A stretch of DNA of 50,283 nt, taken from positions 1,510,825-1,561,107 of the forward strand of contig NZ_HG322951.1 in the NCBI RefSeq assembly GCF_000455325.1, given 5' to 3'. The position numbers and the translations under genes are program-made. This stretch comes from Mycolicibacterium septicum DSM 44393. GTDB taxonomy: Bacteria; Actinomycetota; Actinomycetes; Mycobacteriales; Mycobacteriaceae. Under the pieces are notes generated by a model. The model saw only the letters and a list, made by a program, of their open reading frames with translations. It ran no database searches and was not told the origin of the DNA. Below are positions 9,524-18,164 of this stretch, in pieces (position 1 is the stretch's first letter; each line of letters opens with the position of its first letter).

Positions 9524-10666
9524 ATGACAGGACCAGAGAACACCCCACCCGGCACCCGACCGATCTCGGTAGCGGAGTTGCTGGCAAAGAACGGGACCAT
9601 CGGGGCACCCCCGGTCGGCGGTCGCCGCCGGCGTCGTCGCGGTAACAGCGATGCGGTGACCGTCGCCGAACTCACCGGCGAGATCCCGATCATCACCGAC
9701 GACATCGAGCTCGAACCGCTCGACGAACCGGTTCCCGCCCCCGACCCGCTGGTCGACACCGCCGTCGTGGCCCCCATCGTGGACGAGCCGCGCGAACCCC
9801 GTGAGCCGCGAGAGCAACCGCAACCGCGCGACGAGTCCCGGGTCCGCAACGGGGCCCGCAACGGCGGCCCACGGCCCCCACGGGTCAAGCCTGCCCCCCG
9901 GCCGGCCGAACCCGAGGACGTGCGCACCGACGCCGAGGACGACTACGACGCGCACCTGGCTGCGCGCGATGCCGATCCCGAACCCGTCGAATTCCGGCCG
10001 CGCCCGCGCCGCGGGCCGTACAAGCGCCCGGCGCGCGATTACCAGCCTTCGGGAACCGGCGCCGAGCGGATGAGCCCTGACCCCCTCTATGACCTCGATG
10101 ACGGCGCCGCGGCGGAGTCCGCCGACGCGGTCGAGGCCGACGTCCACGAGGTCCAGGACATCCATGGCGCGGACACCGACGACACCGCGTACGACGACTA
10201 CGACGACGAGTACGGGGACGGTTCCTACGCCTCGCTCGGCCCGCTGTTCGGCGGCGAGTCCGTCGCCGACGACATGGCCCGTCGCCCCCGTGGCCGCGGC
10301 GGTGTCGACGATCTCGGCGAGCTCGACGAAGACCTGTCCGAGGACACCCGTGAGGGCGACGCCTTCGACGAGGACGACGAATTCGACGAGGAACAGCAGC
10401 CCAGCTCCCCGCTGGTCCGCGCGTTGTGGATCGTCGGCCAGTGCGTGATCGCGGTGGGCTTCGGCGCCGGTCTGTTCATCGCCTTCGATCAGCTGTGGAA
10501 GTGGAACACCATCGTCGCGCTGGTGCTCGGCGTGCTGGTGATCCTCGGTCTGGCCGGTGGCGTGCGCGTGGTCCGCAAGACGGAGGACATCGGCAGCACA
10601 CTGACCGCGGTGGCGGTCGGAGCGCTGGTCACCTTCGGACCGTTGGCTCTGCTGCAAGCGAGTTAG
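9524..10666 (+). CDS. Acidic, intrinsically disordered membrane protein (Rv0497-like)
   Basis: A 380-residue protein of two unlike parts. Residues 1 to about 290 are predicted disordered: Arg-rich patches (GGRRRRRRGN), Pro/Arg segments, and long Asp/Glu-rich stretches such as DTAYDDYDDEYGDG. The C-terminal 80 residues hold about three transmembrane helices (LWIVGQCVIAVGFGAGLFIA, IVALVLGVLVILGLAGGV, LTAVAVGALVTFGPLALL). The N-terminal part is probably cytoplasmic. Function is unknown. The ppx-to-TIM-barrel-gene context is conserved in mycobacteria. Confidence 0.85.
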   Translation: MTGPENTPPGTRPISVAELLAKNGTIGAPPVGGRRRRRRGNSDAVTVAELTGEIPIITDDIELEPLDEPVPAPDPLVDTAVVAPIVDEPREPREPREQPQPRDESRVRNGARNGGPRPPRVKPAPRPAEPEDVRTDAEDDYDAHLAARDADPEPVEFRPRPRRGPYKRPARDYQPSGTGAERMSPDPLYDLDDGAAAESADAVEADVHEVQDIHGADTDDTAYDDYDDEYGDGSYASLGPLFGGESVADDMARRPRGRGGVDDLGELDEDLSEDTREGDAFDEDDEFDEEQQPSSPLVRALWIVGQCVIAVGFGAGLFIAFDQLWKWNTIVALVLGVLVILGLAGGVRVVRKTEDIGSTLTAVAVGALVTFGPLALLQAS

Positions 10667-10702
10667 GTCACCACGCACGCGAGGAGCGGGGAAGCCTCAG
10701 TA

Positions 10703-10708
10703 CACAAT
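10703..10708 (+). promoter_or_regulatory. Putative -10 of the TIM-barrel gene, leaderless
   Basis: CACAAT, within TACACAAT, ends 6 nt before the GTG at 10715, with no ribosome binding site in between. Confidence 0.4.
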
Positions 10709-10714
10709 TGGGTT

Positions 10715-11560
10715 GTGCGCCCTGCCATCAAGATCGGCCTGTCCACTGCCTCGGTCTACCCGCTGAGGACAGAGGCCGCGTTCGAGTACGCCGCCCGCCT
10801 CGGCTACGACGGTGTCGAGCTGATGGTGTGGGCGGAGTCGGTCAGCCAGGACATCGACACCGTGGCGAAGATGTCCGCCCACTACGGCGTGCCGGTGTTG
10901 TCGGTGCACGCACCCTGCCTGCTGATCTCGCAGCGGGTGTGGGGCGCCAACCCGATCCCGAAGCTGGAACGCAGCGTGCGCGCCGCCGAACAGCTGGGCG
11001 CGCAGACCGTCGTCGTGCATCCGCCGTTCCGTTGGCAGCGTCGCTACGCCGAGGGATTCAGCGACCAGGTCGCCGGGCTGGAGGCCGACAGCGAGGTCCT
11101 GGTGGCGGTGGAGAACATGTTCCCGTTCCGGGCCGACCGGTTCTTCGGGGCGAGCGGCACGTCCATCGAGCGGATGCGCAAGCGCGGCGGCGGGCCCGGG
11201 CCCGGCATCTCGGCGTTCGCACCGTCCTACGACCCGTTGGACGGCAACCACGCCCACTACACACTCGATCTGAGCCACACCGCGACGGCGGGCACCGACG
11301 CCCTGGACATGGCCCGGCGGATGGGCGAGGGCCTGGTCCATCTGCACCTGTGCGACGGCAACGGTGCCTCCACCGACGAACACCTGGTTCCCGGTCGCGG
11401 CAGCCAGCCCACCGCCGAGGTGTGCCAGATGCTCGCGGCGAGCGATTTCTCCGGCCACGTCGTCCTGGAGGTCACCACCTCGGCGGCCAAGACCGCCGCC
11501 GAGCGCGAGGAGCTGTTGACCGAGTCGTTGCAGTTCGCCCGCACGCACCTGTTGCGCTGA
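10715..11560 (+). CDS. Sugar phosphate isomerase/epimerase, xylose isomerase-like TIM barrel (Rv0498-like)
   Basis: A 281-residue single-domain protein of the AP endonuclease 2/xylose isomerase-like family. It starts KIGLSTASVYPLRTEAAFEYAARLGYDGVELMVW and shows metal-ligand-type segments HAPCLL, VVHPPFRW, VAVENMFPF, YTLDLSHTATAG and LVHLHLCDGNG at the ends of successive strands. The substrate is unknown; proteins of this fold act on sugars, inosose or damaged DNA. It probably starts a short operon with the downstream thioesterase-like gene and proC. Confidence 0.85.
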   Translation: MRPAIKIGLSTASVYPLRTEAAFEYAARLGYDGVELMVWAESVSQDIDTVAKMSAHYGVPVLSVHAPCLLISQRVWGANPIPKLERSVRAAEQLGAQTVVVHPPFRWQRRYAEGFSDQVAGLEADSEVLVAVENMFPFRADRFFGASGTSIERMRKRGGGPGPGISAFAPSYDPLDGNHAHYTLDLSHTATAGTDALDMARRMGEGLVHLHLCDGNGASTDEHLVPGRGSQPTAEVCQMLAASDFSGHVVLEVTTSAAKTAAEREELLTESLQFARTHLLR

Positions 11561-11593
11561 ACCGATCCCGCCGACCCCCGCAGAGGACCGCAC

Positions 11594-12406
11594 ATGACTG
11601 GCTCCACCCTGTTCACCGATGCCATGGCACTGACGCCGGCCGGCGACGGTGTCTATCACGGTGAGCTCAACGAGCATTGGACGATAGGGCCCAAGGTGCA
11701 CGGCGGCGCGATGCTCGCGCTGTGCGCCAACGCCGCCCGCGCCGAGCTGGGGACCTCCGCGCAGCCCCTGGCGGTGTCGGGCAACTACCTGTGGGCGCCC
11801 GATCCCGGTCCGATGCAGGTGGTCACCACGGTGCGCAAACGCGGCCGCCGGATCGGCCTGGTGGACGTGGAACTCCGGCAGGGGGACCGTGTCGCGGTCA
11901 CGGTGTCGGTGACCCTGGGCGAACCCGAGCATCACGTGCCGCCCCTGCTGTCGTTCAACCCGGTGGTCCCGTTGATGACGCCGGAACCGCCACCCGGGCT
12001 GGAGCCCATCGGGCCCGGGCATCCGATGGAGCATGTCGTGCATCTGGCGCACGGCTGCGACATCCGGCCGGCGCTGCACACGATGGGGCCGCGTACCGAC
12101 GGCGGGCCGCCCGTGTTTGAGTACTGGGTGCGGCCCAAGGGTGTCGCTCCCGACGTCCTGTTCGCGCTCCTGTGCGGCGATGTGTCGGCTCCGGTGACAT
12201 TTGCCGTGGAACGCACCGGTTGGGCGCCCACGGTCCAGCTGACGGCCTATCTGCGGGCATTGCCGGCCGACGGCTGGCTGCGGGTGATGTGCACGTCGGT
12301 TCAGATCGGTCAGGACTGGTTCGACGAGGACCACATCGTGGTCGACTGCGAGGGCCGGATCATCGTGCAGTCACGGCAGTTGGCGATGGTCCCCGCGCCG
12401 AGCTGA
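11594..12406 (+). CDS. Acyl-CoA thioesterase-like double hot-dog protein (Rv0499-like)
   Basis: A 270-residue soluble protein resembling TesB-type thioesterases with two hot-dog domains. The N-terminal half has HWTIGPKVHGGAMLALCANA (the hot-dog helix entrance) and strands through VTVSVTLGE. The C-terminal half carries FEYWVRPKG, LLCGDVSAP and a final IIVQSRQLAMVPAP strand typical of the family. Hydrolysis of a fatty acyl-CoA or related thioester is likely but the substrate is not identifiable. It begins 33 nt after the upstream gene; a GAGGAC motif about 8 nt before the ATG can serve as the ribosome binding site. Confidence 0.8.
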   Translation: MTGSTLFTDAMALTPAGDGVYHGELNEHWTIGPKVHGGAMLALCANAARAELGTSAQPLAVSGNYLWAPDPGPMQVVTTVRKRGRRIGLVDVELRQGDRVAVTVSVTLGEPEHHVPPLLSFNPVVPLMTPEPPPGLEPIGPGHPMEHVVHLAHGCDIRPALHTMGPRTDGGPPVFEYWVRPKGVAPDVLFALLCGDVSAPVTFAVERTGWAPTVQLTAYLRALPADGWLRVMCTSVQIGQDWFDEDHIVVDCEGRIIVQSRQLAMVPAPS

Positions 12407-12458
12407 CGCCGGAGGCGTCGATGCGGCCCTGACGGGCGGACATGGAATGCTGTCGCCC

Positions 12459-13319
12459 ATGTCGAGAATCGCGATAATCGGCGGCGGAAGCATGGGCGAG
12501 GCGCTGCTGTCGGGGCTGTTACGGGCTGGCAGGCAAGTCAAGGACATGGTGGTCGCGGAGAAGTTCGGTGACCGGGCCAAGTTCCTGTCGGAGAAGTACT
12601 CGGTGCAGGTGACCTCGGTCGCCGCTGCCGCCGAGAGCGCCACCTATGTGGTCATCGCGGTGAAACCGGCCGACGTCGAGAAAGTGATCGACGAGATCGC
12701 CGATGCGGCGGTACGCGCCGACAGCGACACCGCGGAGCAGGTGTTCGTCTCCATCGCGGCGGGTGTGGCCACGTCGTACTACGAGAACAAGCTTCCGGCC
12801 GGGTCGCCGGTGATCCGCGTCATGCCCAACTCGCCGATCGTGGTCGGCGGCGGGGTGAGCGCACTTGCGCCGGGCCGGTTCGCCACTGCCGACCAGCTCA
12901 AGGAGGTCTCGGCGATCTTCGATGCGGTCGGCGGCGTCATCACCGTCAGCGAGTCGCAGCTGGACGCGGTAACGGCGGTTTCCGGCTCGGGGCCCGCGTA
13001 CTTCTTCCTGATGGTCGAGGCCCTGGTGGATGCGGGCGTGGAATCGGGTCTGTCGCGTGCGGTGGCCACCGATCTGGCGGTCCAGACGATGGCCGGTTCG
13101 GCCGCGATGCTGCTGGAACGCCTCGACGAGGTGAACGCGGCCGGAGGCGCCGCGCTGGACACCACACCGGCCCAATTGCGGGCGATGGTGACCTCTCCGG
13201 CCGGGACCACGGCCGCTGGGCTGCGGGAACTCGAGCGAGGGGGACTGCGGGCCGCGGTCTCCAACGCCGTTCAGGCCGCGAAAACGCGCTCTGAGCAGCT
13301 CGGAATTACATCTGAGTAA
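12459..13319 (+). CDS. proC: Pyrroline-5-carboxylate reductase
   Basis: A 286-residue enzyme for the last step of proline synthesis, reducing pyrroline-5-carboxylate with NAD(P)H. The Rossmann motif IAIIGGGSMGEALLSGLL is at the N-terminus, MPNSPIVVGGG in the middle, AVSGSGPAYFFLMVEALVDAG after it, and the signature TSPAGTTAAGLRELERGGLR near the C-terminus. The ATG at 12459 is preferred over an in-frame ATG 12 nt upstream because it places the Rossmann strand at the N-terminus as in other ProC. Confidence 0.95.
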   Translation: MSRIAIIGGGSMGEALLSGLLRAGRQVKDMVVAEKFGDRAKFLSEKYSVQVTSVAAAAESATYVVIAVKPADVEKVIDEIADAAVRADSDTAEQVFVSIAAGVATSYYENKLPAGSPVIRVMPNSPIVVGGGVSALAPGRFATADQLKEVSAIFDAVGGVITVSESQLDAVTAVSGSGPAYFFLMVEALVDAGVESGLSRAVATDLAVQTMAGSAAMLLERLDEVNAAGGAALDTTPAQLRAMVTSPAGTTAAGLRELERGGLRAAVSNAVQAAKTRSEQLGITSE

Positions 13320-13457
13320 TTAGATTAATTCCAACTGATTAGCCCACACCCGTCGCAGTAACCCCACCCGCCACGCTATTCTCCCTTTGTATGCGCGGGT
13401 CGGTGCCAGCGGTGGGGAAGCCGCTGGAACTGCCTGTGCCTGATTGATTGGGTTGCG

Positions 13458-13685
13458 ATGACGTCTATGAACGGGCCATCGGCGCGGGATGCTGGCGACG
13501 GTCAGCCTCGAGCTCAATTTCTGACGGTCGCCGAAGTGGCGAACTTGATGAGGGTCTCGAAGATGACGGTGTACCGGTTGGTGCACAACGGTGAACTGCC
13601 TGCTGTTCGTGTGGGCCGATCGTTCCGGGTCCACGCCAAGGCGGTCCACGATCTGCTGGAGTCCTCGTACTTCGACGCCGGCTAG
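13458..13685 (+). CDS. Excisionase-type helix-turn-helix protein (Rv0500A-like)
   Basis: A 75-residue protein consisting of a single MerR/excisionase-type winged helix: FLTVAEVANLMRVSKMTVYRLVHNGELPAVRVGRSFRV. No integrase lies nearby, so despite the family name it is not a phage excisionase; the order proC, this gene, the bS22 gene and the epimerase is conserved in mycobacteria. It is probably a small transcription factor or nucleoid protein. An ATG 9 nt further inside the gene is an alternative start. Confidence 0.85.
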   Translation: MTSMNGPSARDAGDGQPRAQFLTVAEVANLMRVSKMTVYRLVHNGELPAVRVGRSFRVHAKAVHDLLESSYFDAG

Positions 13686-13801
13686 GCACACGCCACAGCG
13701 GGCTGGGCGGGTTGAGCAGGCTGGCGTTTTCCGTTTCGGTGGTCGGCCCGGGTAAAGTAACCGGGTCAACCATCGGCTAAGTAGCGGAGACACCAGGGTT
13801 T

Positions 13802-13903
13802 ATGGGCTCAGTCATCAAGAAGCGGCGCAAGCGTATGTCGAAGAAGAAGCACCGCAAGCTGCTTCGCCGTACTCGGGTGCAGCGTAGAAAGCTCGGCAAG
13901 TAG
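13802..13903 (+). CDS. Ribosomal protein bS22-type (33 residues, Rv0500B-like)
   Basis: A 33-residue protein, with 21 Lys/Arg residues or close to that, reading [20 protein letters not shown] and ending [12 protein letters not shown]. This matches the tiny basic protein found bound to the small subunit of mycobacterial ribosomes by cryo-EM and named bS22. Such a composition is typical of rRNA-buried extensions. The ATG follows a GCGGAGACACCAGGG stretch that may serve as ribosome binding site. It lies in the conserved position between the small HTH gene and the epimerase gene. Confidence 0.9.
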
Positions 13904-13920
13904 CTTTCCGCCCCGGCCGC

Positions 13921-13926
13921 TAGGCT
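13921..13926 (+). promoter_or_regulatory. Putative -10 of the epimerase gene, leaderless
   Basis: TAGGCT ends 6 nt before the ATG at 13933, with no ribosome binding site between. The same hexamer at the same distance occurs before the gene at 41131. Confidence 0.45.
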
Positions 13927-13932
13927 GAGCCG

Positions 13933-15069
13933 ATGGATTCTGATGGTCGTTCGGGGGGACGCCCGACGGGAGTCCCCGGGTCCTCCGGTGCGGATTCCTC
14001 CGGTGGATCGCAATCCGCCGGGGCGACTCCCCATCCGAAAGTGGTTCTGGTCACGGGTGCGTGCCGGTTCCTCGGTGGTTATCTGACCGCCAGGCTGGCG
14101 CAGAACCCGTTGATCGAGCACGTCATCGCCGTGGATGCGGTGGTGCCGAGCAAGGACCTCATGCGTCGGATGGGGCGGGCCGAATTCGTCCGCGCGGACA
14201 TCCGCAACCCGTTTATCGCCAAGGTGATCCGAAACGGGAACGTGGACACCGTCGTGCATGCCGCGGCGGCGTCCTACGCGCCGCGGTCCGGAGGCCGGGC
14301 CACGTTGAAGGAACTCAACGTGATGGGCGCGATCCAGCTTTTCGCGGCCTGCCAGAAGACACCGTCGGTCCGTCGGGTGGTACTCAAGTCCACCTCGGAG
14401 GTGTACGGCGCGAGCTCGCGTGATCCGGTGATGTTCAGCGAGGAGAGCAGTGCTCGCCGTCCTCCGGGTGACGGGTTCGCCCGCGACAGCATGGACATCG
14501 AGGGCTACGCACGCGGCCTGGCCCGGCGTCGCCCGGACATCGACCTGACCATCCTTCGGCTGGCCAACATGATCGGGCCGGCGATGGACACCGCGCTGTC
14601 GCGGTATCTGGCCGGGCCCTTGGTCCCGTCGGTGGTCGGGCACGACGCACGGCTGCAGTTGCTCCACGAACAGGACGCTCTCGGCGCCCTCGAGCGGGCG
14701 ACAGTGGCCGGCAGAGCGGGCACGTTCAACGTCGGCGCCTCGGGCATCATCATGATGAGCCAGGCGATCCGGAGGTCGGGTCGCCTCCGGCTCCCGGTCC
14801 CGCGCGGGGCATTGTCGGCGATCAATTCACTCAGTCGCGCAACGCGTTACACCGAACTCGACCGCGATCAGATGAACTACCTCAGTTACGGCCGTGTCAT
14901 GGACACCACGCGGATGCACAGGGATCTGGGCTACAGTCCCAAGTGGACGACCGCCGAGGCATTCGACGATTACGTCCGTGGTCGTGGATTGACACCGATA
15001 CTCGATCCGCGATGGGTACGCTCAATGGAGAGTCGCGCCATGGGGGTGGCGCAGCGTTTGGGATATTAA
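13933..15069 (+). CDS. galE2: NAD-dependent epimerase/dehydratase family protein (GalE2/Rv0501-like)
   Basis: A 378-residue extended SDR. After about 35 Gly/Ser-rich residues the Rossmann motif VVLVTGACRFLGGYLTARLA appears, followed by FVRADIRNP and VVHAAAASYAPRSGG. The usual YxxxK catalytic pair is not evident: the corresponding region reads DIEGYARGLARR, with Tyr but no Lys at +4, so epimerase activity on a nucleotide sugar is doubtful and an atypical SDR role is possible. The gene is 35 nt upstream of the PlsC-like gene, a pairing kept in mycobacteria. Confidence 0.85.
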   Translation: MDSDGRSGGRPTGVPGSSGADSSGGSQSAGATPHPKVVLVTGACRFLGGYLTARLAQNPLIEHVIAVDAVVPSKDLMRRMGRAEFVRADIRNPFIAKVIRNGNVDTVVHAAAASYAPRSGGRATLKELNVMGAIQLFAACQKTPSVRRVVLKSTSEVYGASSRDPVMFSEESSARRPPGDGFARDSMDIEGYARGLARRRPDIDLTILRLANMIGPAMDTALSRYLAGPLVPSVVGHDARLQLLHEQDALGALERATVAGRAGTFNVGASGIIMMSQAIRRSGRLRLPVPRGALSAINSLSRATRYTELDRDQMNYLSYGRVMDTTRMHRDLGYSPKWTTAEAFDDYVRGRGLTPILDPRWVRSMESRAMGVAQRLGY

Positions 15070-15104
15070 GACTGGCTCTATCCGGGGTGGGAGAAGGTAT
15101 CGAC

Positions 15105-16169
15105 GTGGCGGCTGAATCCAAAGCGAAAGTTATTCCGCTACATGGGAACTCGAGTCGTTCCTCTGCTGCGCGCCGGGCTGCGGCCCGGTCTGACAGCGCC
15201 CGCCGACATCCTTCCGTCCTGGCCGACCCGGGTAGCCGGGCCTCGGCGGAGCAGATCGCCGCGGTAGTTCGGGAGATCGATCAGCGGCGCAGCAGCGTCT
15301 CGGGCCACTCGGCTGACGACGGCCCCAGCGAACTCGCCAAGGGCATCGCGGCGGTCTCCGAATTCATCCGCACCCGGATGACCGGTGAGTACTCGGTGGA
15401 CGAGTTCGGGTTCGACCCGCACATCACCAACGCAATCTTCTTGCCTTTGCTGAGAACGTTTTTCAGGTCCTGGTTCCGGGTTGAGGTGTCGGGCATCGAG
15501 AACCTGCCCGAGAACGGTGCGGCGCTCGTGGTGGCCAACCACGCCGGGGTGCTGCCCTTCGACGGACTGATGACTCAGGTGGCGGTGCACGACCACCACC
15601 CGCTCAACCGCGATCTGCGTCTGCTCGCCGCCGACCTGGTGTTCGATCTGCCGATGGTCGGTGCGGCCGCACGCAAGGCCGGCCACACCATGGCCTGCAC
15701 CGCCGACGCGCACCGGCTGCTCGCCAACGGCGAGCTCACCGCCGTGTTCCCGGAGGGCTTCAAGGGGCTGGGCAAGAACTTCAAGGATCGCTACAAGCTG
15801 CAGCGGTTCGGCCGCGGCGGCTTCGTTTCGGCAGCGCTGCGGGCCCAGGCCCCGATCGTGCCGTGCTCGATCGTCGGGTCCGAGGAGATCTACCCGATGA
15901 TGGCCGACGTCAAGCTGCTGGCCCGGCTGCTCGGTCTGCCGTACTTCCCGGTGACGCCGCTGTTCCCGTTGGCCGGCCCGCTCGGGCTGGTGCCGTTGCC
16001 GTCGAAGTGGCACATCCAGTTCGGCGAGCCGATCGAGACGACCGATTACGACGAGAGCGCCGCCGACGATCCGATGATCACGTTCGAACTGACCGATCAG
16101 GTCCGCGAGACCATCCAGCACACGCTCTATCAGCTGCTGGCGGGCCGCCGAAACATGTTCTTCGGCTGA
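15105..16169 (+). CDS. PlsC-like 1-acyl-glycerophosphate acyltransferase (Rv0502-like)
   Basis: A 354-residue protein with an N-terminal basic, low-complexity region of about 80 residues and a PlsC domain. The acyltransferase block I reads VVANHAGVLPFDG (His146, Asp153; spacing longer than the classic HX4D), and block III reads AVFPEGFKGLGKNFKDRY. It probably acylates lysophospholipid or a related mycobacterial lipid at the inner membrane face. GGAGAAGG about 8 nt before the GTG decides the start. A strong hairpin follows the gene. Confidence 0.85.
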   Translation: MAAESKAKVIPLHGNSSRSSAARRAAARSDSARRHPSVLADPGSRASAEQIAAVVREIDQRRSSVSGHSADDGPSELAKGIAAVSEFIRTRMTGEYSVDEFGFDPHITNAIFLPLLRTFFRSWFRVEVSGIENLPENGAALVVANHAGVLPFDGLMTQVAVHDHHPLNRDLRLLAADLVFDLPMVGAAARKAGHTMACTADAHRLLANGELTAVFPEGFKGLGKNFKDRYKLQRFGRGGFVSAALRAQAPIVPCSIVGSEEIYPMMADVKLLARLLGLPYFPVTPLFPLAGPLGLVPLPSKWHIQFGEPIETTDYDESAADDPMITFELTDQVRETIQHTLYQLLAGRRNMFFG

Positions 16170-16190
16170 GTTTTTCGCCTCACCGACAAA

Positions 16191-16222
16191 AACTGCCCAT
16201 TTCCGCGTGGAAATGGGCAGTT
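16191..16222. terminator. Bidirectional hairpin terminator
   Basis: A perfect 14-bp stem, AACTGCCCATTTCC (16191-16204) pairing with 16209-16222 across a 4-nt GCGT loop. On the plus strand it is followed by CTCTTTCT; on the minus strand by TTTTTGTC. It lies between the convergent acyltransferase and HadA-like genes and fits a rho-independent terminator for both. Confidence 0.85.
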
Positions 16223-16247
16223 CTCTTTCTGCTCGCGCAAAGAGAAA

Positions 16248-16781
16248 TCAGGCGCCGGACTTTTGCCCAGCAACCATCTTGGCGATCGCGGCATCGCGTG
16301 CCGCGGCGATCTGTGAACTGATCTCGTCGGCCTCGTCGATGGCCGCCTCGCCCAGCATGGTGACGATGCTGGTGGCAACCGGGTTGCCGTCGTCGTCGGT
16401 GACCTCGGCCCGGACCTCGGCGATCACGGTGCCGTGCGACTCGATGACCGAGTCCAGGTACGAGTCGAACCACAGCTTGTCGCCGACCATGATCGGCCGG
16501 TGGAAGATCAGCTTCTGGTCGCGGTGCAAGACGCGCTCCAGGTTGATCGGGATGTCGAACTTGTCGAACAGCTCCAGCTGGACCCGTCGGCCGGCCACTG
16601 CCAGGAACGTCACCGACGCGACGACCGAGTTGTGGCCGTACTCCTTGGCGGCCTCGGCGTCATAGAGCGCCGGATGCTCGTCCTTGACCGCGCGGGCGAA
16701 CTCGCGGACCTTCTCCCGGCCGACCTCGAAGTAGTCGGGATACCGGTAGTGGGTCCCGATGATGTTTGCGGCGATGCTCAT
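16248..16781 (-). CDS. (3R)-hydroxyacyl-ACP dehydratase subunit, HadA-like hot-dog protein (Rv0504c-like)
   Basis: A 177-residue MaoC-like N-terminal hot-dog domain protein. It begins [36 protein letters not shown] and has [32 protein letters not shown], closely resembling HadA and HadC, the non-catalytic subunits of the FAS-II dehydratase that elongates mycolic acid chains. The hydratase-2 motif with catalytic Asp/His is not seen, as expected for this subunit. A role in fatty acid or mycolate dehydration with a HadB-like partner is inferred; no partner is adjacent. GCAGGGAAC lies just before the ATG. Confidence 0.85.
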   Translation of the reverse strand: MSIAANIIGTHYRYPDYFEVGREKVREFARAVKDEHPALYDAEAAKEYGHNSVVASVTFLAVAGRRVQLELFDKFDIPINLERVLHRDQKLIFHRPIMVGDKLWFDSYLDSVIESHGTVIAEVRAEVTDDDGNPVATSIVTMLGEAAIDEADEISSQIAAARDAAIAKMVAGQKSGA

Positions 16782-16889
16782 GTTCCCTGCGCTGTTCGGT
16801 ATGCGGTGCGCGGGTGCGCACAAACGTGCATGGCTGCGGGGCAAGATGACGCGACCCGCCGCGGCAGTTTATCAGCGCGGGTGGCCTGT

Positions 16890-17789
16890 TCAGCGAGTGT
16901 CGTGGCGCCGGGACGCGGCAGCCGCGAGCGCGCCGCCCAGTGCACCGAGGGCCAGGGCCGACGGCACGCCGATGCGCGCCGCCTTGCGTGCGGTGCGGAA
17001 ATCGCGGATCTCCCAGCCCCGTTCCCTGGCGACATCGCGCAGGGCGGCGTCGGGGTTGATCGCCACCGCGGTACCGACCAGCGACAGCATCGGCACGTCG
17101 TTGAAGCTGTCCGAATAGGCGGTGCACCGGCGCAGGTTGAGCCCTTCCCGGATGGCCAGCGACCGCACCGCGTGGGCCTTGCCGGTGCCGTGGAGGATGT
17201 CGCCGACCAGCCGGCCGGTGAACACCCCGTCGACCGACTCGGCGACCGTGCCCAGGGCGCCCGTCAGGCCCAGCCGCCGGGCGATCGTGGCGGCCAGCTC
17301 ATAGGGCGTCGCGGTGACCAGCCACACCTGCTGCCCGGCGTCCAGGTGCATCTGGGCCAGCGCCCTGGTGCCCGGCCAGATCTTGTCGGCGATGATCTCG
17401 TCGTAGATGTCCTCGCCGAGTTCGACGAGTTCGGCGGTGGAACGGCCTTCGATGAACGCCAGGGCCTTCTGCTTGCCCTCGGCGACATCGTCGCTGTTCT
17501 CCTTGCCGGTGAACTGGAACTTGGCCTGCGCGTAGGCGATGCCGAGGATGTCGCGATAGGTGAAGTACTTGCGGGCGGCCAGGCCGCGGGCGAAGTGCAC
17601 CAGCGACGATCCGTGTACCAGGGTGTTGTCCACGTCGAAGAACGCCGCGGCCGTCAGATCGGGCGGCGGCGCCGGGGCCCCGGCGGTGTCGTCCTCGGCG
17701 TCGGACTCGAGCTCGGTGACAGCGAGTTCGGCGCTCGCCTCGGCGGCAAGCTCCTGTTCGAGCGCATCGGCACTACCGGATTCGGACAC
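16890..17789 (-). CDS. serB1: HAD-family phosphatase, SerB1-like (Rv0505c-like)
   Basis: A 299-residue HAD-IB subfamily hydrolase. An acidic, Ala-rich leader of about 45 residues precedes motif [12 protein letters not shown] (nucleophile Asp52, Asp54), motif [10 protein letters not shown], and motif III/IV with KAHAVRSLA and [12 protein letters not shown]. The C-terminus has a short hydrophobic [16 protein letters not shown] segment that may contact membrane. It is annotated as phosphoserine phosphatase in related genomes, but the subfamily includes lipid phosphate phosphatases, so the substrate is uncertain. The GTG start is preceded at 6 nt by TAGGGT on the coding strand, fitting a leaderless mRNA. 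Confidence 0.85.
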   Translation of the reverse strand: MSESGSADALEQELAAEASAELAVTELESDAEDDTAGAPAPPPDLTAAAFFDVDNTLVHGSSLVHFARGLAARKYFTYRDILGIAYAQAKFQFTGKENSDDVAEGKQKALAFIEGRSTAELVELGEDIYDEIIADKIWPGTRALAQMHLDAGQQVWLVTATPYELAATIARRLGLTGALGTVAESVDGVFTGRLVGDILHGTGKAHAVRSLAIREGLNLRRCTAYSDSFNDVPMLSLVGTAVAINPDAALRDVARERGWEIRDFRTARKAARIGVPSALALGALGGALAAAASRRHDTR

Positions 17790-17795
17790 GAATTC

Positions 17796-17821
17796 ACCCT
17801 AAGTCACGGCGCCGGGATACT
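17796..17821. promoter_or_regulatory. Divergent leaderless promoter pair
   Basis: Only 38 bp separate the two divergent start codons. On the minus strand TAGGGT (17796-17801) ends 6 nt before the phosphatase GTG. On the plus strand GATACT (17816-17821) ends 6 nt before the glutaredoxin-like GTG. The two promoters must overlap, so RNA polymerase at one should exclude the other. Confidence 0.5.
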
Positions 17822-17827
17822 GGCGGT

Positions 17828-18112
17828 GTGGAGCGCGAGCAGGCGGGTACCGGCGGTCTGGCCACTGTGACGTTGCTGACCCGCGCCGGGTGCAGCATGT
17901 GCGAACGGGCGGCCCGGCAGCTGGCCGCCCTGCGCGAGGAACTGGACTTCGAGCTGGTGACCACGGACGTGGACGAGGCCGTCGCGGCCGGTGACGCCTC
18001 CCTGCGGGCCCGGTACGGCGACCTGTTGCCGGTGATTTTGCTGAACGGGACCGAACACAGCTACTGGGATGTCGACGAGCAGGCGCTTCGGGCTGACATC
18101 CCCGCCAGATGA
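17828..18112 (+). CDS. Glutaredoxin-like thiol-disulfide protein (Rv0508-like)
   Basis: A 94-residue thioredoxin-fold protein with redox pair CSMC (LLTRAGCSMCERAARQLAAL), the TTDVDE strand, and LPVILLNG with the cis-Pro expected of the family. It belongs to the short DUF836/glutaredoxin-like group. It probably reduces disulfides or mixed mycothiol disulfides in the cytoplasm; the reductant is not identifiable. It lies about 50 nt upstream of hemA, which it may precede in the same transcript. Confidence 0.87.
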   Translation: MEREQAGTGGLATVTLLTRAGCSMCERAARQLAALREELDFELVTTDVDEAVAAGDASLRARYGDLLPVILLNGTEHSYWDVDEQALRADIPAR

Positions 18113-18164
18113 AATTTGGTGGGCGGGCGGGAAACGATTACCTTGGTGACGTGGTGATCAAGCC

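Noticed and set aside
10426..11664. Long open frame of 412 codons on the plus strand
   Set aside because: It overlaps the acidic membrane protein and the TIM-barrel gene in another frame, is full of Arg and Gly, and matches no domain; the GC-rich sequence opens false frames.
10697..12334. 545-codon open frame on the reverse strand
   Set aside because: It is antisense to two well-supported genes and reads as low-complexity His/Arg/Gln-rich protein.
13458..13685. Phage excisionase
   Set aside because: The HTH type matches, but there is no integrase, attachment site or phage gene nearby, and the position is conserved in mycobacteria.
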